DNA of 64,000 nt from Ceratothoa steindachneri (Eukaryota; Arthropoda; Malacostraca; Isopoda; Cymothoidae): contig OZ018322.1 in NCBI GenBank assembly GCA_963969495.1, positions 160,232,848 to 160,296,847 on the forward strand, given 5' to 3'. The notes beneath the pieces were generated by a model. It worked only from the letters and a program-made list of their open reading frames with translations. It did no database searches and was not told the origin of the DNA. Every line of letters starts with the position of its first letter. Positions within the stretch are counted from its first letter, which is position 1. A program made the position numbers and the translations under genes. This document shows positions 51,294-63,920 of the stretch, one piece after another.

Positions 51294-51465
51294 GTCTGCC
51301 AGTTTGAGGACTAGGGTGTCACTCTGGACATGAAGTAAAGTCAGTTGTGGGATTTTGAAATACACTATCCGCATTAATTTTGGAGGGATATACGAGTATA
51401 TATATCTCAAAGTTCGAAAGTAGTTGGAATCCTCGTATTAATATTCCCTGTAGGCATTGCTACCC

Positions 51466-51469
<4 letters not shown>

Positions 51470-51530
<61 letters not shown>
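51470..51530. repeat. (TA)n microsatellite
   Basis: About 30 TA units, with 'catatg' at its left edge. Confidence 0.95.
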
Positions 51531-51532
<2 letters not shown>

Positions 51533-54500
51533 GATTTGATTAGTAGATTAGAATGTGTATACTCTAAAAAAATCTGGCTCAATAAATTTCAAGCCCAAAA
51601 TAAAGGTGGTTTTTAAACAGCCCATCTCATTTTGGAGGGCTGTATTATGCGTTATCTTTGTACCGACTTATATTCAAGAGTATTAATCCTGTGCAGATTG
51701 CTAATACGAGGAAGATGAAAACTAGGTAATATTCATGAAGTTTTCGAATAACGCATATAATTTGGGTCTATTAATGCGATCGACTTCAATGTTTTTAAAC
51801 AGTCCGTCCCATTATTAAAACAAGCAAACAGGACACTTGGATCTATAGCCATTACCTTAGAATATAATGGTAGAGAAATAAGTAATTGGATACTTTAAAT
51901 CTACCATTCTTGCTTGGCTGGAATAAAAAGTGCACTTTTGTTCTCCCTTTCTGAAAAGAGATTTTAATATATTGGAGAAAGTGCAGCCAGGAGCTGTGAA
52001 ACAAACCGTATGAAGATAGCCATGAAGATATACGCCATTGCGGGCATATAAAAGAAATCATTAAAATTCTGAAGGTTACGATAATATAAACTTTGCTTCA
52101 ATTTTATACATAAAGGATAATAATATCAACACACCAAGTGGATAGAAACCTTAATTAATGCGTTTTCTGACGAATACGGTGTGTACAACTTTCCATTATA
52201 AAACGTGACAATTTTGATCTCGATTCCAGTCGATGTATTTTTAAGAAAATCAATAAACACTTCAAAAAATATATTTGTTAATTACAGATTTATTTATTGA
52301 TGCACCGTAATTTTAACACAATAAACAAGAAGGTAGTTATTTGCTTCTTGCTTTTTACTCTAAATGACTTCAAAAGACCTTCTTTCGCGTCATTCCTCCC
52401 TCTCCAACGATTAATCATAGAGCGAAACTAAGAGTTACTGCTATTCCTGCCTATAATAATATAACTATTATTTATATTTTTATTTGTACTGTTGTTATTA
52501 CTACTATTTCTGAGCCACGAAAAATTTCTATTCGTTTTTTTAAAATAAGTTCGCCATTATAATAATGCAATCATTACATTTGTCAAATTCTTTAAATATT
52601 AGCATATGTGGGAGTATTGAAGAGGTCCATTTATTCACATCTCTTCAATGCGGTATCAGCTGGAAATAAAAAGGAATACAAATAAGAAATTTTGGTTGAG
52701 GTAAATATTTTCTTCATGTTTTGATTATAAGTGACCTTACAGATTCATAATTGCAGCAAATATATCGGTGATAAAACACAATATTAACTTAATATTTTTT
52801 GTTTTAATTTTATAACTAAATAAAAAGAACCGCAAAGACTCTCTGAATCTACTTAATAGAAATACAATACAATAATTTCAATCTTGAACCCAAACTACCA
52901 AAATCCAAAGACTGTCCCAATTAAATTTCATGTATTTAAAGACCCTACATATATATTAATAATAAAAATAACACTGCGTTTTCTATAACTACTGTGGCAC
53001 AACTTTCTGAAGGGGTACCGATGTTTCGTGCCGTTATTTTTTTAATATTTGTTTGAAAATTACGTTTTCGCATTAATCAACCTAAATAGAAGGTAAAAAT
53101 CCAATCTTTACTTTTTATACGTTAGGTCTATGACTCCTGATTTTTATTCATTCACTAATATAGAAATTCGAACCAGCAACAACAGGAGTGCGGATTGCGT
53201 ACGTTAAGACTGAGCCAAGATTGATAATTATTGTGTTACATTTGGAAGTTTCCACCCTCCTCTATACCCTCCTAACCATTGTGACTCTAGCGCTTCACCC
53301 TGTTACTGTTATATGATTCAGGGAGTGTGCAATCATGCCTTATTGAACTCATAAGCTAAGTGATTGTTACATTATAACTCTAGAATTATATACTTGTACG
53401 TTAAATTTTGACAAAAATATTTTATAAGAACTTTTATAAGGCCTTTAATACGCATCGAAATATCATATGAACGAATAGAAAACATCTTTCTGTAGGTTTT
53501 CGCTTAATAAAGGTGAAAAAACCATACATCAAGAGGAAAGTAAAAAATTAATAAAACAAAACATATATACCATAGTTTGAGGGTGAAGTGGTTGGTTATA
53601 CAAGCACGCTCACAGTTTAAAGTATTTATTGAAATGTTCAGGTTGGAATCCTTCTTGTTGGGTCGAATAAGGGGGCTTGCAGCTCGCATTGATAGCGAGC
53701 TTACTGAGGTTTATGTGAAAGCTGTCACTTGGAGTGGAGCGAGGGTGATATTGAGGTCACTGTGTCTAAGACAAATGACAATTGATTTTTTCTCTCCGGT
53801 GCGTCCAGATTATGAGGGTTCGAAAGGCATGAGGGTTTCAGGTCTCGCCATTATAGAGTTTCTAACGGTCAGTGCTTGCGCCAAAAAATAAATTAAACGC
53901 TGGCAATATTTTTCCTTATCCACCACTATACCCCTTAACTTTTCATTGCCGTTTTAGTCTCTACTTTTTATTGGGTCAATATAAATTATAAAAATAATAG
54001 TCGTCATTTTTAACGTACTTTGCATTCCATGACGAGGTAAAAAATATTCTAGATGTAATTTTAGAATATAGTTAATTTTGAAATAGATTTTATTGAAGCG
54101 ATTGTTTACCATTTTGAATCTATTTAAGCAAACCTGAGTCTATAATTAATCTGGAACAGATTTCTATTTGGTTGCAAAAGAATTCATGTCGGGTTAAAAT
54201 AATTAGAATAGATGCTTCTTAGATTTCATTAAATTATTAAATATTTTCTCGAGCTTTTTAAACATAATTGTAGAAATAGCTTGATATTTTATAATTAGTA
54301 CCCTAGGCCCTTTATAAGATACAAAGAGGATGTTTACAGGCCAAATGAAATGTCTGATGGACAACTGTTCCAACATGTGATATTCCTTGAACTCTTAGTG
54401 GTATAAAATGTGCATAAGCTATTTATGTACATAATTACTGCGGAAGGTAAAAAATGGGTTCTGCACTGCAATATTAATCGCAATAGCAATGGTATGATCT

Positions 54501-55349
54501 ACATATGCAAAATGGTTTAATTTAGATTTGTTAGGACGGGAAAGGAGTTATTGCTTAAAGCTACTCAGTAAAAGCAACTGTTTACTGATAGACGTTATAT
54601 GTTCAATAATTGCTACTTGTAAATAAAGAGAAAGGGAGTCCTCTTCCCTCATGATATTGCTTGCCAAATTGTGGCAAAGGTTACACAAAAGAAGATATTG
54701 CGATGGGTTGCAAACTTATCCCTCATCCTCCATACTAACTTAAATATGTCCTAAGTGATTACTCTATATTTAATCCATTATATAATCATCGAAATACCAG
54801 CATTTCCTTAAATTTTTTACAAACTAAAATAATTAGTACGACTTAAATATTTTACCATTTTAATGGTTCTTACAGTTAGTGACGTGTTATTCATTTTGCA
54901 AGTAATAATAGGTCTAAGGATCGATGTCTTTTTGCTTATGATTTAGTCTTAACACTACGACTCAGTTTAGTTTAACACTGTGGACAAGATTATGACGAAC
55001 CATGGGTTTATGAGTATGAAATTCAAAGCTACATATATCCATGAACTAACATCTAATTACCTTTTTTAGAGCCTTAATCCGAATTTTGACCGTAAATTAA
55101 GATAAATCGTTTAAATTGTGGTAGTAACCTTTAAAAAATGATTATCTTTCGTTTTATAAAAATAGAAGCCTTTAGAAAAATAAAAACAAATATATCATAT
55201 TAGTTTTCTTTGTGTGTGTTTTTCAGTTTGATCCTTGTGACTGATGGAGTTCTGTGAATTTTTCAATGTCAGGGTCCATGGTTGTAAGAGACATCGAAGA
55301 TCACCTCTAGTTACACTTTCTAAGCGGTTGCAACCTTTCGATGATAGGT
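51531..55349. other. Long AT-rich stretch without a recognisable gene
   Basis: Nothing here matches a transposon or host family. The largest open frame, 53577-53891 plus (104 codons), has a reasonable amino-acid mix and no motif, so I leave it unassigned. 53160-53330 is slightly GC-richer. The 3' end of the hAT element at 55350-58024 may extend to about 55200, but its left terminal repeat was not found. Confidence 0.4.
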
Positions 55350-56790
55350 GAAAACTCAGCTAAAACATGACTCAAATAGGTAAGAGGTTGGAAAGGCAAT
55401 GAAACATAATTCTACTTCGTGCCAAAGGAATGGGAATTTGATTGCAATTTCACTACTTGTCCATAAGTTATTGAGGCCATGTTTAAATTTAGCTTGAGCA
55501 GTTTGATTATTCTGCAACTCAATGAGGCTTTCTTGCAGTATGATTTCAACATCAGTGGCATTTGTCGTAAATGGGTTTACTACCCTACTTGAAATGTTCA
55601 TTTTCAAGAAATGTCGTACCTAAAATATCATCCTCATGCAGCTCCTCTTCAATAGTGGCGAGGGTTGAAAAAGGTAATAATTTCTTACGCCAAATATTAA
55701 TCCTAAACAGATTAAGTTTTCCAAGGTAAGAGCTGATTGCCTCTTTGGAAGTTAAAAGATCTATATTTTTCCCTTGTAGCTGTTTGTTCAGTATGTTTAG
55801 CTTGTCAAATATATCTGTAAGGTAAAAAATGTCACACTTGGCATCTATGATTTCTTTTCCAAGCCTTAGCCTTCAGAAATGGTACAACACTCTCACATAA
55901 TTCAACAAAGCGACGCAGGCAGTTATGCTTAGAAAGCCACCACACCTCTGTATGCAAAAGTAAATGTTCAAACTTTTCTTCATCGTTTGCACAAAGTTGT
56001 ATGAAAAGAAGTTCTTGAAGTGGATTTGACTTGATAAGTTTGGTATCCTTGATAACCCTACTAAGAGCTAGAAACATTAAGCACAGTTTGTTTTAGATGT
56101 GCAATGAATCCCCTGTATCTGCCTACCATAGCAGAAGTATTATTATTTGCGCCAACCATAATGTTACCCATTGGAATATTTAGTACTTAGAAAGGGGCCA
56201 ATACTTCTTGGAAAATTGTTTTCTCTTTAGTAGTTGTCACAAGACTGCGAGCAAAAGCATTTCCTCTCTGAATTAACTATTATCATCTAAAAACCTAACA
56301 TACGCCAGGAGAAGGGCTTGATTAACGCTTACAGATGCGTCATCAATTTGTAATGCAAGATTATTTACTTGTAAAAGTGCAACTAGTTAATTTTCTACAA
56401 CCTTTGCTATTTCATCAATGTGTATTGATACTGAATTGTTGCTTAACGGGATTATTTCCGTAATTTGTTTGAAATTCTGTTGCATAATAGTTGAAATTAC
56501 AACAAATACTGCAGGCAAAATCAAATTTTCACCAATAGTATGGAGTTTTCCAGTTTTTGCTATCATCTTGGAAATCTCGTTAGATGCAATTAAACTTTTG
56601 CCTAATTTAGCTTATCCTTGGCTAAGCAATGAATCAATGGTGTTTCTTCCTTGAAAAGCATCATGTAGCTTTTTAAAATAAGCTAAGGCTTTGTCTTTCT
56701 TATACTTGTACTTATTCTTCAGATGAATTAGAAACTTACTTGGGCGCATTATGCTAAAAACTCGCTTGAGTATTGTCAACATTTCTTCTT
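55350..56790 (-). pseudogene. hAT transposase, ZBED5-like, broken
   Basis: Minus strand from about 56790. 'MRPSKFLIHLKNKYKYKKDK' then 'ALAYFKKLHDAFQGR' is the end of the BED zinc finger and the usual K-P-x-x-Y-F-K linker. 'NEISKMIAKTGKLHTIGENL' and 'ILPAV' follow (about 56590-56510), then 'EIIPLSNNSVSIHIDEIAK' and 'ALQIDDASVSVNQALLLAYV' (first catalytic Asp region, 56370-56300). 'CANDEEKFEHLLLHTEVWWL' and 'SKHNCLRRFVELCESVVPFL' (56010-55880) are the conserved LLLHTEVRWLSRG block. The C-terminal dimerisation region ends 'FPTSYLFESCFS' (55390-55356; usually F-x-T-T-Y-L-C-E-x-x-F-S). Stops and frameshifts occur at several places. Domain order is complete, so this was a near full-length copy. Confidence 0.85.
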
Positions 56791-56817
56791 CACCTTATCA
56801 GACAGGGGTAATCTGTG

Positions 56818-56820
<3 letters not shown>

Positions 56821-56897
<77 letters not shown>

Positions 56898-56900
56898 ATA
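56821..56900. repeat. (TA)n microsatellite within the hAT element
   Basis: About 40 TA units with one TT interruption. It lies between the BED-finger codons and the 5' part of the hAT element. Confidence 0.95.
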
Positions 56901-57904
56901 GTGTTTATTGAGTTGTAAATAAAACGAAATTTTCCTAATTTCCTTAAAAACCTCACCTAAAATAATTAATGAGAAGATGAAATCGCAAAAGTTTGAACAT
57001 TTGTATATAATTTATATTAAACTAAATTGTATATACTGTACGAATATATAATTCCCAAAATATATAAAATATGATATTATTTATTTACTTTGTAAATAGT
57101 CTACAACGGTTAACCACTACATAATAATTTTAACCCCACAAAGCTGCAGTGCGAGGTGTGTTCCACTTCGCCCTAAGAAATATTTAATAACTTTTTAGAG
57201 TTTAGGGATGCTAGTATTCACATTTGGCATTAAGCTTATTACTTCATTTAAGCAGATAATAAACATAAATCTAAGGAAATATTACCACCAGAAAATGTTA
57301 TATTTCTTAAAACAATAAACATTTCGTATAAGAAACGCCACGCAGCTGCAATGCAAGCGCGTGATGATGTCGTTAGCAATTCCTTAAAAGAGAAATAAAG
57401 TAATCGATATAGATGTTATATCTACTAGAAATACGACACAGTAAAGAATGCACGTAAAAATATGCTTATTGGTAGCATATATTTTCTAAATATTATGTTT
57501 AGGGTCACCACATAATATAAGTTATTTTCAAGATGATTAAAAAGATACTTACCAAAATATAAGTAAGAGTACTGCATACAAACAAGTTTGCCACTGAGCA
57601 GAAATGATGGTACAACTTGGAACAGGGATACTGACTTACTAAGTTAGAAACTGCAACGAGTATTTGTGCACTGGGTGTGGAAGATAGAGACGACGCTGCC
57701 AAACGTATATCTAATAACTTATTACAACGTTGTTGTATATCGAAGAAAAAGACCCTCAATGTTTTATGATTAGTAACCGGTAAATAGTTGATTGTCAGTA
57801 GATTAACAGATTATGAAAAACTCATATAGTCAAATATGCCATATTGTCAAAAGGCTGATAATTAGATAATTGTCAAATTACTATAATAATTTTATAAGAA
57901 AATG
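56901..57904. other. 5' untranslated or intronic part of the hAT element, no gene
   Basis: No motif. It lies between the coding part and the terminal sequence at 57905-58024, so it probably belongs to the same element. A minus-strand open stretch at 57505-57759 has no recognisable domain. Confidence 0.4.
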
Positions 57905-58024
57905 AAGCTCTGTGGCCACCTTCATTGGATCTGAGGCGTCCTCACTTCCCAAACTTTCTGTGGCTCACTAGAAATTTGCCATGGCTCCTTTGGGGCCATA
58001 TGGCCCTAGGTTGGCAATCGCTGG
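57905..58024 (-). mobile_element. 5' terminal region of the hAT element
   Basis: On the minus strand the sequence starting near 58024 reads 'cagcgattgccaacctaggg' then 'ccatatggcccc'. It resembles hAT ends of the CAGtGgTTcCCAACCt type, which continue with GGCC-rich subterminal sequence. It lies 1.2 kb upstream of the transposase codons on the coding strand. The 8-bp target duplication could not be verified without the other end. Confidence 0.55.
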
Positions 58025-58640
58025 GTGAGATTAATATAACTTTCTTTATTCCTTTGCCTCTTTTTTTCAGCGATGAATATTACTTTCAGGTACAATGGTA
58101 CAGCCCGTAGTTTGTGAGAAGAAATGTCAATAAAGAATTCAAACCAGAGAAGTGAGTTACATACTCGTACGTTAAACAACCAATACGACTATCTCTGTTG
58201 TCCTAGTAAGTAAATATTGTTCTTGAAGGTACTATGCTGGAGGATTTGTAGATAGATATTTTGGAAACAACTCAGATTTTGAGTACGTGACGAGTTTGAA
58301 GATAAATAACAGTGTATAACAAAGTTCATTGTCAAGAAAAAGCATCAATCTCATATCCATTTTATTAGGATGAGTGGGAGGGTATTAGTATTTGATAAAA
58401 GGAATTTCGCATAACGTAACATTTTTTTGTATATTGCTGATTTATTAATTATACAGTTGAAACCAATTTCCAGATATATTAAAGCTATTTCGCTCCCCAA
58501 GTCAGCTTAAATGTGTTCGTTACAATTAATTTATAAAAAAGTAACGAATCAGCATGTTTGTTAGCATTATATAATGTATTAGCTTACATTTTAGTATTTA
58601 TCTCTTCATTTTTAAGACGTCTCAGGTGTGTCACGCTTCA
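58025..58640. other. No recognisable gene
   Basis: AT-rich sequence between two transposon remnants. No motif or repeat identified. Confidence 0.4.
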
Positions 58641-58644
58641 GGTA

Positions 58645-59477
58645 CTAGGAGAATTCAGCCGGCATAGCAGGATTCAATTTTCCCTTATCCCTGTTTTCCA
58701 TTGACGCTAGATTTTGATGGAACCTCTTTCCATGTTCATCACTCACATCGTCTGCATTATCTAGGAATAAGGACAGAAAAAGTGTTTCTTCAGTAACATA
58801 ATCCATCCGAAATCTTGGTAGCACCTGATTGCGCTCTCCATATACACTCTCTCTGCCCCCCTTAGTGCTTTCCAAGAAATCCTTTGCATACATCTTTGAA
58901 TGCATGCTAGGCTGCTAGTTCAGTTTCATCTAATGTAACCTCGAAGTCCTCATTAGCTATACGTTGAAGAATCTGAAGTTCTACGAATATGCCTTCTTTA
59001 ATCTTGACATCACGTATTTTAGGGTAGATTGCTTTGTAGTACTAGAAACATGGCCTGTTATGTTGCAGTGCCTTGGTCAATTGCCTCATTGTGCACAGTT
59101 TTATATGCATTGTTTACAAAATCATTGATCTGGTTACATGATAGAATTCTTGCCTTTTCTTTTTTGTAGCGACCTGCAGTGAAATAAAATAAAATCAAAC
59201 TAAAAATGGATATTACTGGCTGTGATCTCTTGTAGAAATAGTGAAAGTACAACATAGCATATATTCTGATTATGTTTAATTGATACATCTCTTAAAAATA
59301 TATTAAATACAAGGAAGCATGACACATTGAATACCCACCTTTAATATCTATTAAGCAGAAGTAGCCATCTATTGAACGGTCCTTTGGCTCCATGCTGAAT
59401 ATTGGTACGCTAAACATAAAGCCAACCCTTTGCCTTTCACCCAGGCAAAACGGAAACTTGTACACATAACACAACAT
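58645..59477 (-). pseudogene. Transposon-type protein remnant with 'SDEHGERFHQ' motif
   Basis: Minus strand. 58905-58645 ends with 'DNADDVSDEHGKRFHQNLAS' and 'MENRDKGKLNPAMPAEF'. That is the S-D-E-x-G-E-R-F-H-Q-D-I-x-x-M-E-x-R-Y-Q-G block of a protein family repeated many times in arthropod and cnidarian genomes. Upstream 'EDFEVTLDETELAA' and 'HAFKDVCKGFLGKH' (about 58960-58880) match its preceding segment (F-x-x-x-L-x-x-x-E-x-x-A-W-x-A-F-K-x-V-x-x-x-F-L-G-N). Further upstream pieces (59288-59058, 59477-59292) carry 'INDFVNNAYKTVHNEA' and 'YVYKFPFCLGERQRVG' without recognised domains. I cannot name the transposon superfamily. Confidence 0.55.
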
Positions 59478-59519
59478 ATGTGAGATGCCCAGCTTTTGTC
59501 CTGGTCTCCTAATTTACAT

Positions 59520-60589
59520 CGAGATTACAGCTTATAAAGTTTCTTCAAATGTTTACTCAACTGTCCCTTGAATTGTCGTACTATAACTGATCCACATATA
59601 TATGTAACAGAAACTGTCTTGGAATTTTTCTCACCCTTTAGTGATTATAGCTCTGTCTCATCTAAAGAAAAATACTGTAGTATGTAAAAAATAATATAAA
59701 GAGTAACAGCAATAAATATTAAATAAAAAAGTAATAATAGGAAGCATTTATAGTTAGTTATAAAATTATCAAGCGTTACCTAGGTGTTACCACGTATTTG
59801 GAGCCATATATAAAGAATTGTGTATACTTTCATAATTTTCATAGGTTAGGTTGACAAAAACCTTTGAAATACCACAATAAAATTATATTAAAATCCGTTT
59901 ATAACTTTTAGAGTTGTTAGTTTCCGCAACGATCAGTGTATTAAACCTAAGTAAGATGGTAAGTTACGAGAAACTGGAGGGCTTCGCAGAAAGAGACGAA
60001 TATTATATACGTGATTTAGACTAAAACCAACCCCCCTAGAAAGGTGAATTCTAATTTCCGTTAGTTTCATTATTGTACAGTGTAATATCATTTCATTTTT
60101 TGTATGATCGGGCACCTTATCAATGAGCAATAGCCATCTCATTACTTGTCAATGTAACTTATCTAATATGAAACCGCTAGAAAATTCATGAAAAAGAGTT
60201 AAAAGAAACAGGAACACAGAATCCCCAAAAACTAAAGAAAAGTTAATAGAATATATAATATTAGTTTGGAACTATAATTATAAGGCAGCAACTAAATGAC
60301 ATTCGGCATAGGAAGTATGCATAACCGTATTACTCGTCTGATTTTAGGCTAAAGATAGTTCAGGTTTTCAAATTTTGTGGCTTACATGTTCAAAACGTTA
60401 AAATAAACTCTTTGGTACCATAATGGTATTATTTGGTCATTACTTTTTAATATTTATGAATCTAAAAGATTAAACAAATAATATGCACATTTTGTATATG
60501 ATCATTATTTTTGCCATCAATATATATAAAAGAACAATTATATATTTACTATTAAAAGTACAATTCTGGCCTACAAAACAGGGAGGACC
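59520..60589. other. No recognisable gene
   Basis: AT-rich, stops in all frames. A 69-codon minus-strand open stretch at 59933-60142 lacks any motif. Confidence 0.4.
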
Positions 60590-60990
60590 TGCGGGAGAAA
60601 GGCGTTGTGGAACCGGTATGGCTCAACTGGGGGCTCTCTACCCATCTTCCCAACCAGAAACATTTGGTAAGAGAGCCTGCGTCCAATATACCTATCCAAC
60701 TTCTACCAACTTCATTTCTCTAGTAAAGGAGGCAAAATTAATGGTAAACTGCCATGACCCTCGCCTCAAAAACAATGAAGACTTCCGACAAATGCTGCCT
60801 GAATAAAGACGAAACCTCAAGGTCAATGTTTTAATTATTTAATAATTAATTCCAAATAACATAGATCTCCTTAGACTGTTATATATTATCCAGCTTGATA
60901 TTAAAAACTGCATTACTAATTAAGAATTGTGATAAAAAATAGAAGAGACGAAGTAAAATCTGGCCTTTAATAAAACTTATATGAATTAAA
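60590..60990 (+). repeat. Dispersed repeat copy B with hammerhead-like core
   Basis: Partner of 23720-24000 from about 60720 onward. The hammerhead-like core is weaker here: 'cctgaataaagacgaaacct' keeps CUGAA and CGAAA but not the full CUGANGA. The first part (60590-60800) is GC-richer and open for 107 codons (60483-60806) without a motif. Confidence 0.55.
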
Positions 60991-61419
60991 ATGATTATAT
61001 ATGGGCCGACAGAATAAGATGGTCAATGGGAATTCTTGAAAACCCATAGTTGAAATTCATTTTTGTGTCCACTTAATCTTCTTCTAGCCTTGGGCAGTGT
61101 TTTTGATACTCAATAAATTTCTGGAATAATCTAGAAATCTTAATTTGCCGTAGAAGATTCCTATTTAATCATATGGGTGTTATATCACCAAAAAAAATTA
61201 TCCAAGCATATATATGTCGTAGAATGGACTCTCGACGATATACCATATATAACTATTCGTTGAGGGAACTTCTTTAATTATCTTTAGAGTGCATGGATGT
61301 CTGGCTGGCCGATATTATGTATCTTCGATATGCTTAAGAAGTGAAACTAAGCTCAAAGATAATAATATTGCTATCATTAATAAAATAGAGTTTTATTAAT
61401 AATAACTATCAACAACACA
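60991..61419. other. No recognisable gene
   Basis: AT-rich sequence to the left of the putative LTR. The outer LTR border may lie within it. Confidence 0.35.
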
Positions 61420-62442
61420 CAAAACGGAAAATATTGACATAAACAGAGAATGGAGAGGGTTGTGGGGACTCGAGCTAATTCGAGGATTAAAAGATTTAAA
61501 AAGGTAAAACAAATATAAAGTTAAAGAGATGGGATGGTTCGCTAAACCATTTAAAGCACAGGATAGAATTGACAAAAGAGTTAAAAAATAAAGGTAAGGT
61601 AACGTTCGGCTTACGTAATTTATACTTGTTGTGCAGAGGAAGGCGACGTGATGGAATTTCGGTCCGCTGGCGAGTTCCAGCCGAAGGAGGGGAAATTAAA
61701 TGATCCTGACGTGGCGTCTTGGAAATGAAAACCGTTTCTTGTCAACAGGCTCGAACGAACAATGGCTGTTCTAACGTTGTTCTTTTTCTGAACAACAGGG
61801 GAAGGGTGAGAACCGTTTCTTGGCGAACGGGCTCAAACGAACAATGGCTGTTCTACGTTGTTTTTTTCTGAACAACAGGGAGAAGGGGGGTGAGAACTGT
61901 TTCTTGTCAACGGGATCAAAAGAACAATGGCTGTTCTAAAGTTGTTCTCTTTCTGACCAACCAGGGGAAGCCTTGTGGACGGCGCGTCACGAAGGCTTGA
62001 ACCTTGGCACTCAAGGGATATTGTCCTTCTTCTGGACAAGTGATGGTGAATCTCGAGGTCGAGGTCCCTTGGCGCACGAAGTGAGAGAGGGTCGTGGTGA
62101 TGTTTCGCGACGAAAGTCTGGATCTCCAATCTAGTCTTAGTGGTAAAGTTTCCAAATAAATAGTCGGGACACCCCTTGGCGTGGTGGACAATGGAGTGGG
62201 AGCTTCAAGGGAATGCACAACCAAGCCTGGGAATAAGCCTTATCTGCCCATAAGCCTAACTTAATCTGGCGAGGTCGGCAAAGGGGTGAACGGGGGAAGA
62301 TAACCTCCTTGTTTAAACAATGACTCAGGTGGCTGCGATAAGGCGCCCAGCTTCAAAGCAAAGATGCACGTGGGGAGCATCGTGGTTTTAAAAACATGTG
62401 ATAGTGGTTGAAATTAACGCGGCCTCAACCCGTTCTATCACA
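61420..62442 (-). mobile_element. Probable 3' LTR of the second Ty3/gypsy element
   Basis: On the minus strand the LTR would begin at 62442 with 'tgtgatagaacgggttgagg'. It is preceded directly by a polypurine tract 'cagaatggaggggtg' (about 62453-62441). The region is GC-richer than its surroundings, contains a tandem repeat and ends in AT-rich sequence with AATAAA near 61390. The distal border is not fixed because no second LTR is in the window. Confidence 0.6.
61727..61970 (+). repeat. Tandem repeat, about 83-bp unit, 3 copies, inside the LTR
   Basis: Each unit has 'aaccgtttcttg' or 'aactgtttcttg', 'cgaacaatggctgttcta' with small changes, 'gttgttcttt' and 'ctgaacaacaggg', then a G/A-rich spacer with 'gggtgag'. 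Starts are near 61729, 61810 and 61896. Within each unit 'gaacaatggctgttc' is itself an imperfect palindrome. Confidence 0.9.
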
Positions 62443-62859
62443 CCCCTCCATTCTGGGGAAGTTGTCACTTCGAAAAAAAAGAGAGAAGGGACAACGATAG
62501 AGCTCCGTTGTGGGGAACTTGTTTTCTTGCCCTAACCGTATCTTCCTGCACCTAACTAGTATTACCTCAATACATATGATTATTTTGACCTTTTGATTAC
62601 AGGGGAAAATAACCTTTAATGCAACTTAATAAAAAAAAGGGGCATGGAACAATGAAATGATATAAAATTAGTACATACGGGACAAAATAATAGAGACGTA
62701 AATTAATGGGTACAAATATATATACATACCAAAAAAAATAGACATTGAGCGTTACAAAATTCAGACATATACATTAACTAATTATATTGCAACAGAATCT
62801 AATTTAAGTTGTACAAGATGGTATATACCTACATGGAGATACTAATCCTATGAATACAA
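62443..62859. other. Between pol remnant and LTR; integrase missing
   Basis: After the RNase H end (62860) a gypsy pol should continue for about 1 kb with an integrase. Only about 400 bp of AT-rich non-coding sequence is present before the polypurine tract. The integrase region has therefore been deleted. Confidence 0.5.
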
Positions 62860-63920
62860 TTACCCGACGCTATTCGGTAACGCATTCCTACTGAGTGCGT
62901 CAGCGACCTGGTTATCGGAACCTTTTATATAATTTATTTTAAATTGATACTCTTGCAAGAGTAAACTCCAGCGCATGATTTGGCCGTTAGAGTGTCGCAC
63001 ATTCCTAATATAGGCTAACGGACGGTGGTCGGTTCCTATCTGAAATTCTTTTCCTATCAAGTACCTTTTGAATTTGTCTATAACCCAGATAATTGATAGA
63101 GCTTCCTTCTCTATAGTGGCATATCTCTTTTCGCGTGGTAATAATTGACGACTAGCATATGCAACTGGATGACTCGTTCCGTCATCCTCGTATTGAAGGA
63201 GTACACCTCCAATGCGCTCGTTGGACGCGTCTGTCTTAATCCCAAAGGATTGGATTTTTCCGGGTTGGGCAACTTTAAATCGGGGCAGAAATGAGCTTAC
63301 TCTTGAGCTGATTAAAATTGGAAATAGCGACATCATTCCAACGTAGACGATAGGGTGAATTCTTTTTTAAAAGGGAGCTGAGGAGAACAGAAATTGCAGC
63401 GAAATTCGGAACGAATCGCCGATAGTACGAAGCTGATCCTAGGAACGACCTTAATTGCTTCTTAGTATTTGGGAGGGGTCTGTCGGAGATTGCCTTAATC
63501 TTGTTCTCTTGGGGACCTAACTTGCTTTGTCCTATTTTGAAACCCCAGTATTTTAAGGTTTCGTGGGCAAAATGGCATTTGCTGAGGCCAATGGTGAGGC
63601 CATTTTCGCGCAGTCGCTCGAAAAGAGCTAATAGGGTGGTTAAATGGTGACTCCATTCAAATAGTTCTTGTAGCTGACTCTTTTGGTGTGGTGTCAGCTG
63701 CGCGTCAATATCCAGGTCAGAGGGTTCAAAAGACACGCCTGGTAGGGAAGGAGGAGGGTAATCGGCATCAGGTTGGATGCACACTATCTGTATTACATCA
63801 AGGGACTCCGCGGGGTAATCTTCTTCAAGCGCCAATGTTTCGTCCAGTGCTACGAATGTATCTCCATGGGCGCGTTGGGGGTACTTTCTTTATTGGGTTC
63901 CACAGACAGTTTCCGTGTCC
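62860..63920 (-). pseudogene. Ty3/gypsy pol with RT palm deleted, RNase H intact
   Basis: Minus strand, two overlapping open pieces. 63835-63275 starts in the pre-RT region ('DAQLTPHQKSQLQELFE', the L-T-x-x-Q-x-x-x-L-x-x-L segment). It jumps in frame to 'WSHHLTTLLALFERLRENGL', which normally follows YxDDILI. It continues 'GLSKCHFAHETLKYWGFKIG', 'NTKKQLRSFLGSASYYRRFV' and 'PNFAAI'. About 130 residues carrying the RT catalytic motifs are missing. 63336-62860 gives the RNase H: 'TDASNERIGGVLLQ', 'YATIEKEALSIIWVIDKFK', 'IGTDHRPLAYI' and 'DNQVADALSRN', with the acidic catalytic residues in place. Upstream sequence to 63920 reads on ('DTFVALDETLALEEDY') and may continue past the window edge. Confidence 0.85.

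Noticed and set aside
53577..53891. 104-codon plus-strand frame as a gene
   Set aside because: No domain, no homologue I recognise and no neighbouring coding context. Length is within chance expectation for a 64-kb window.
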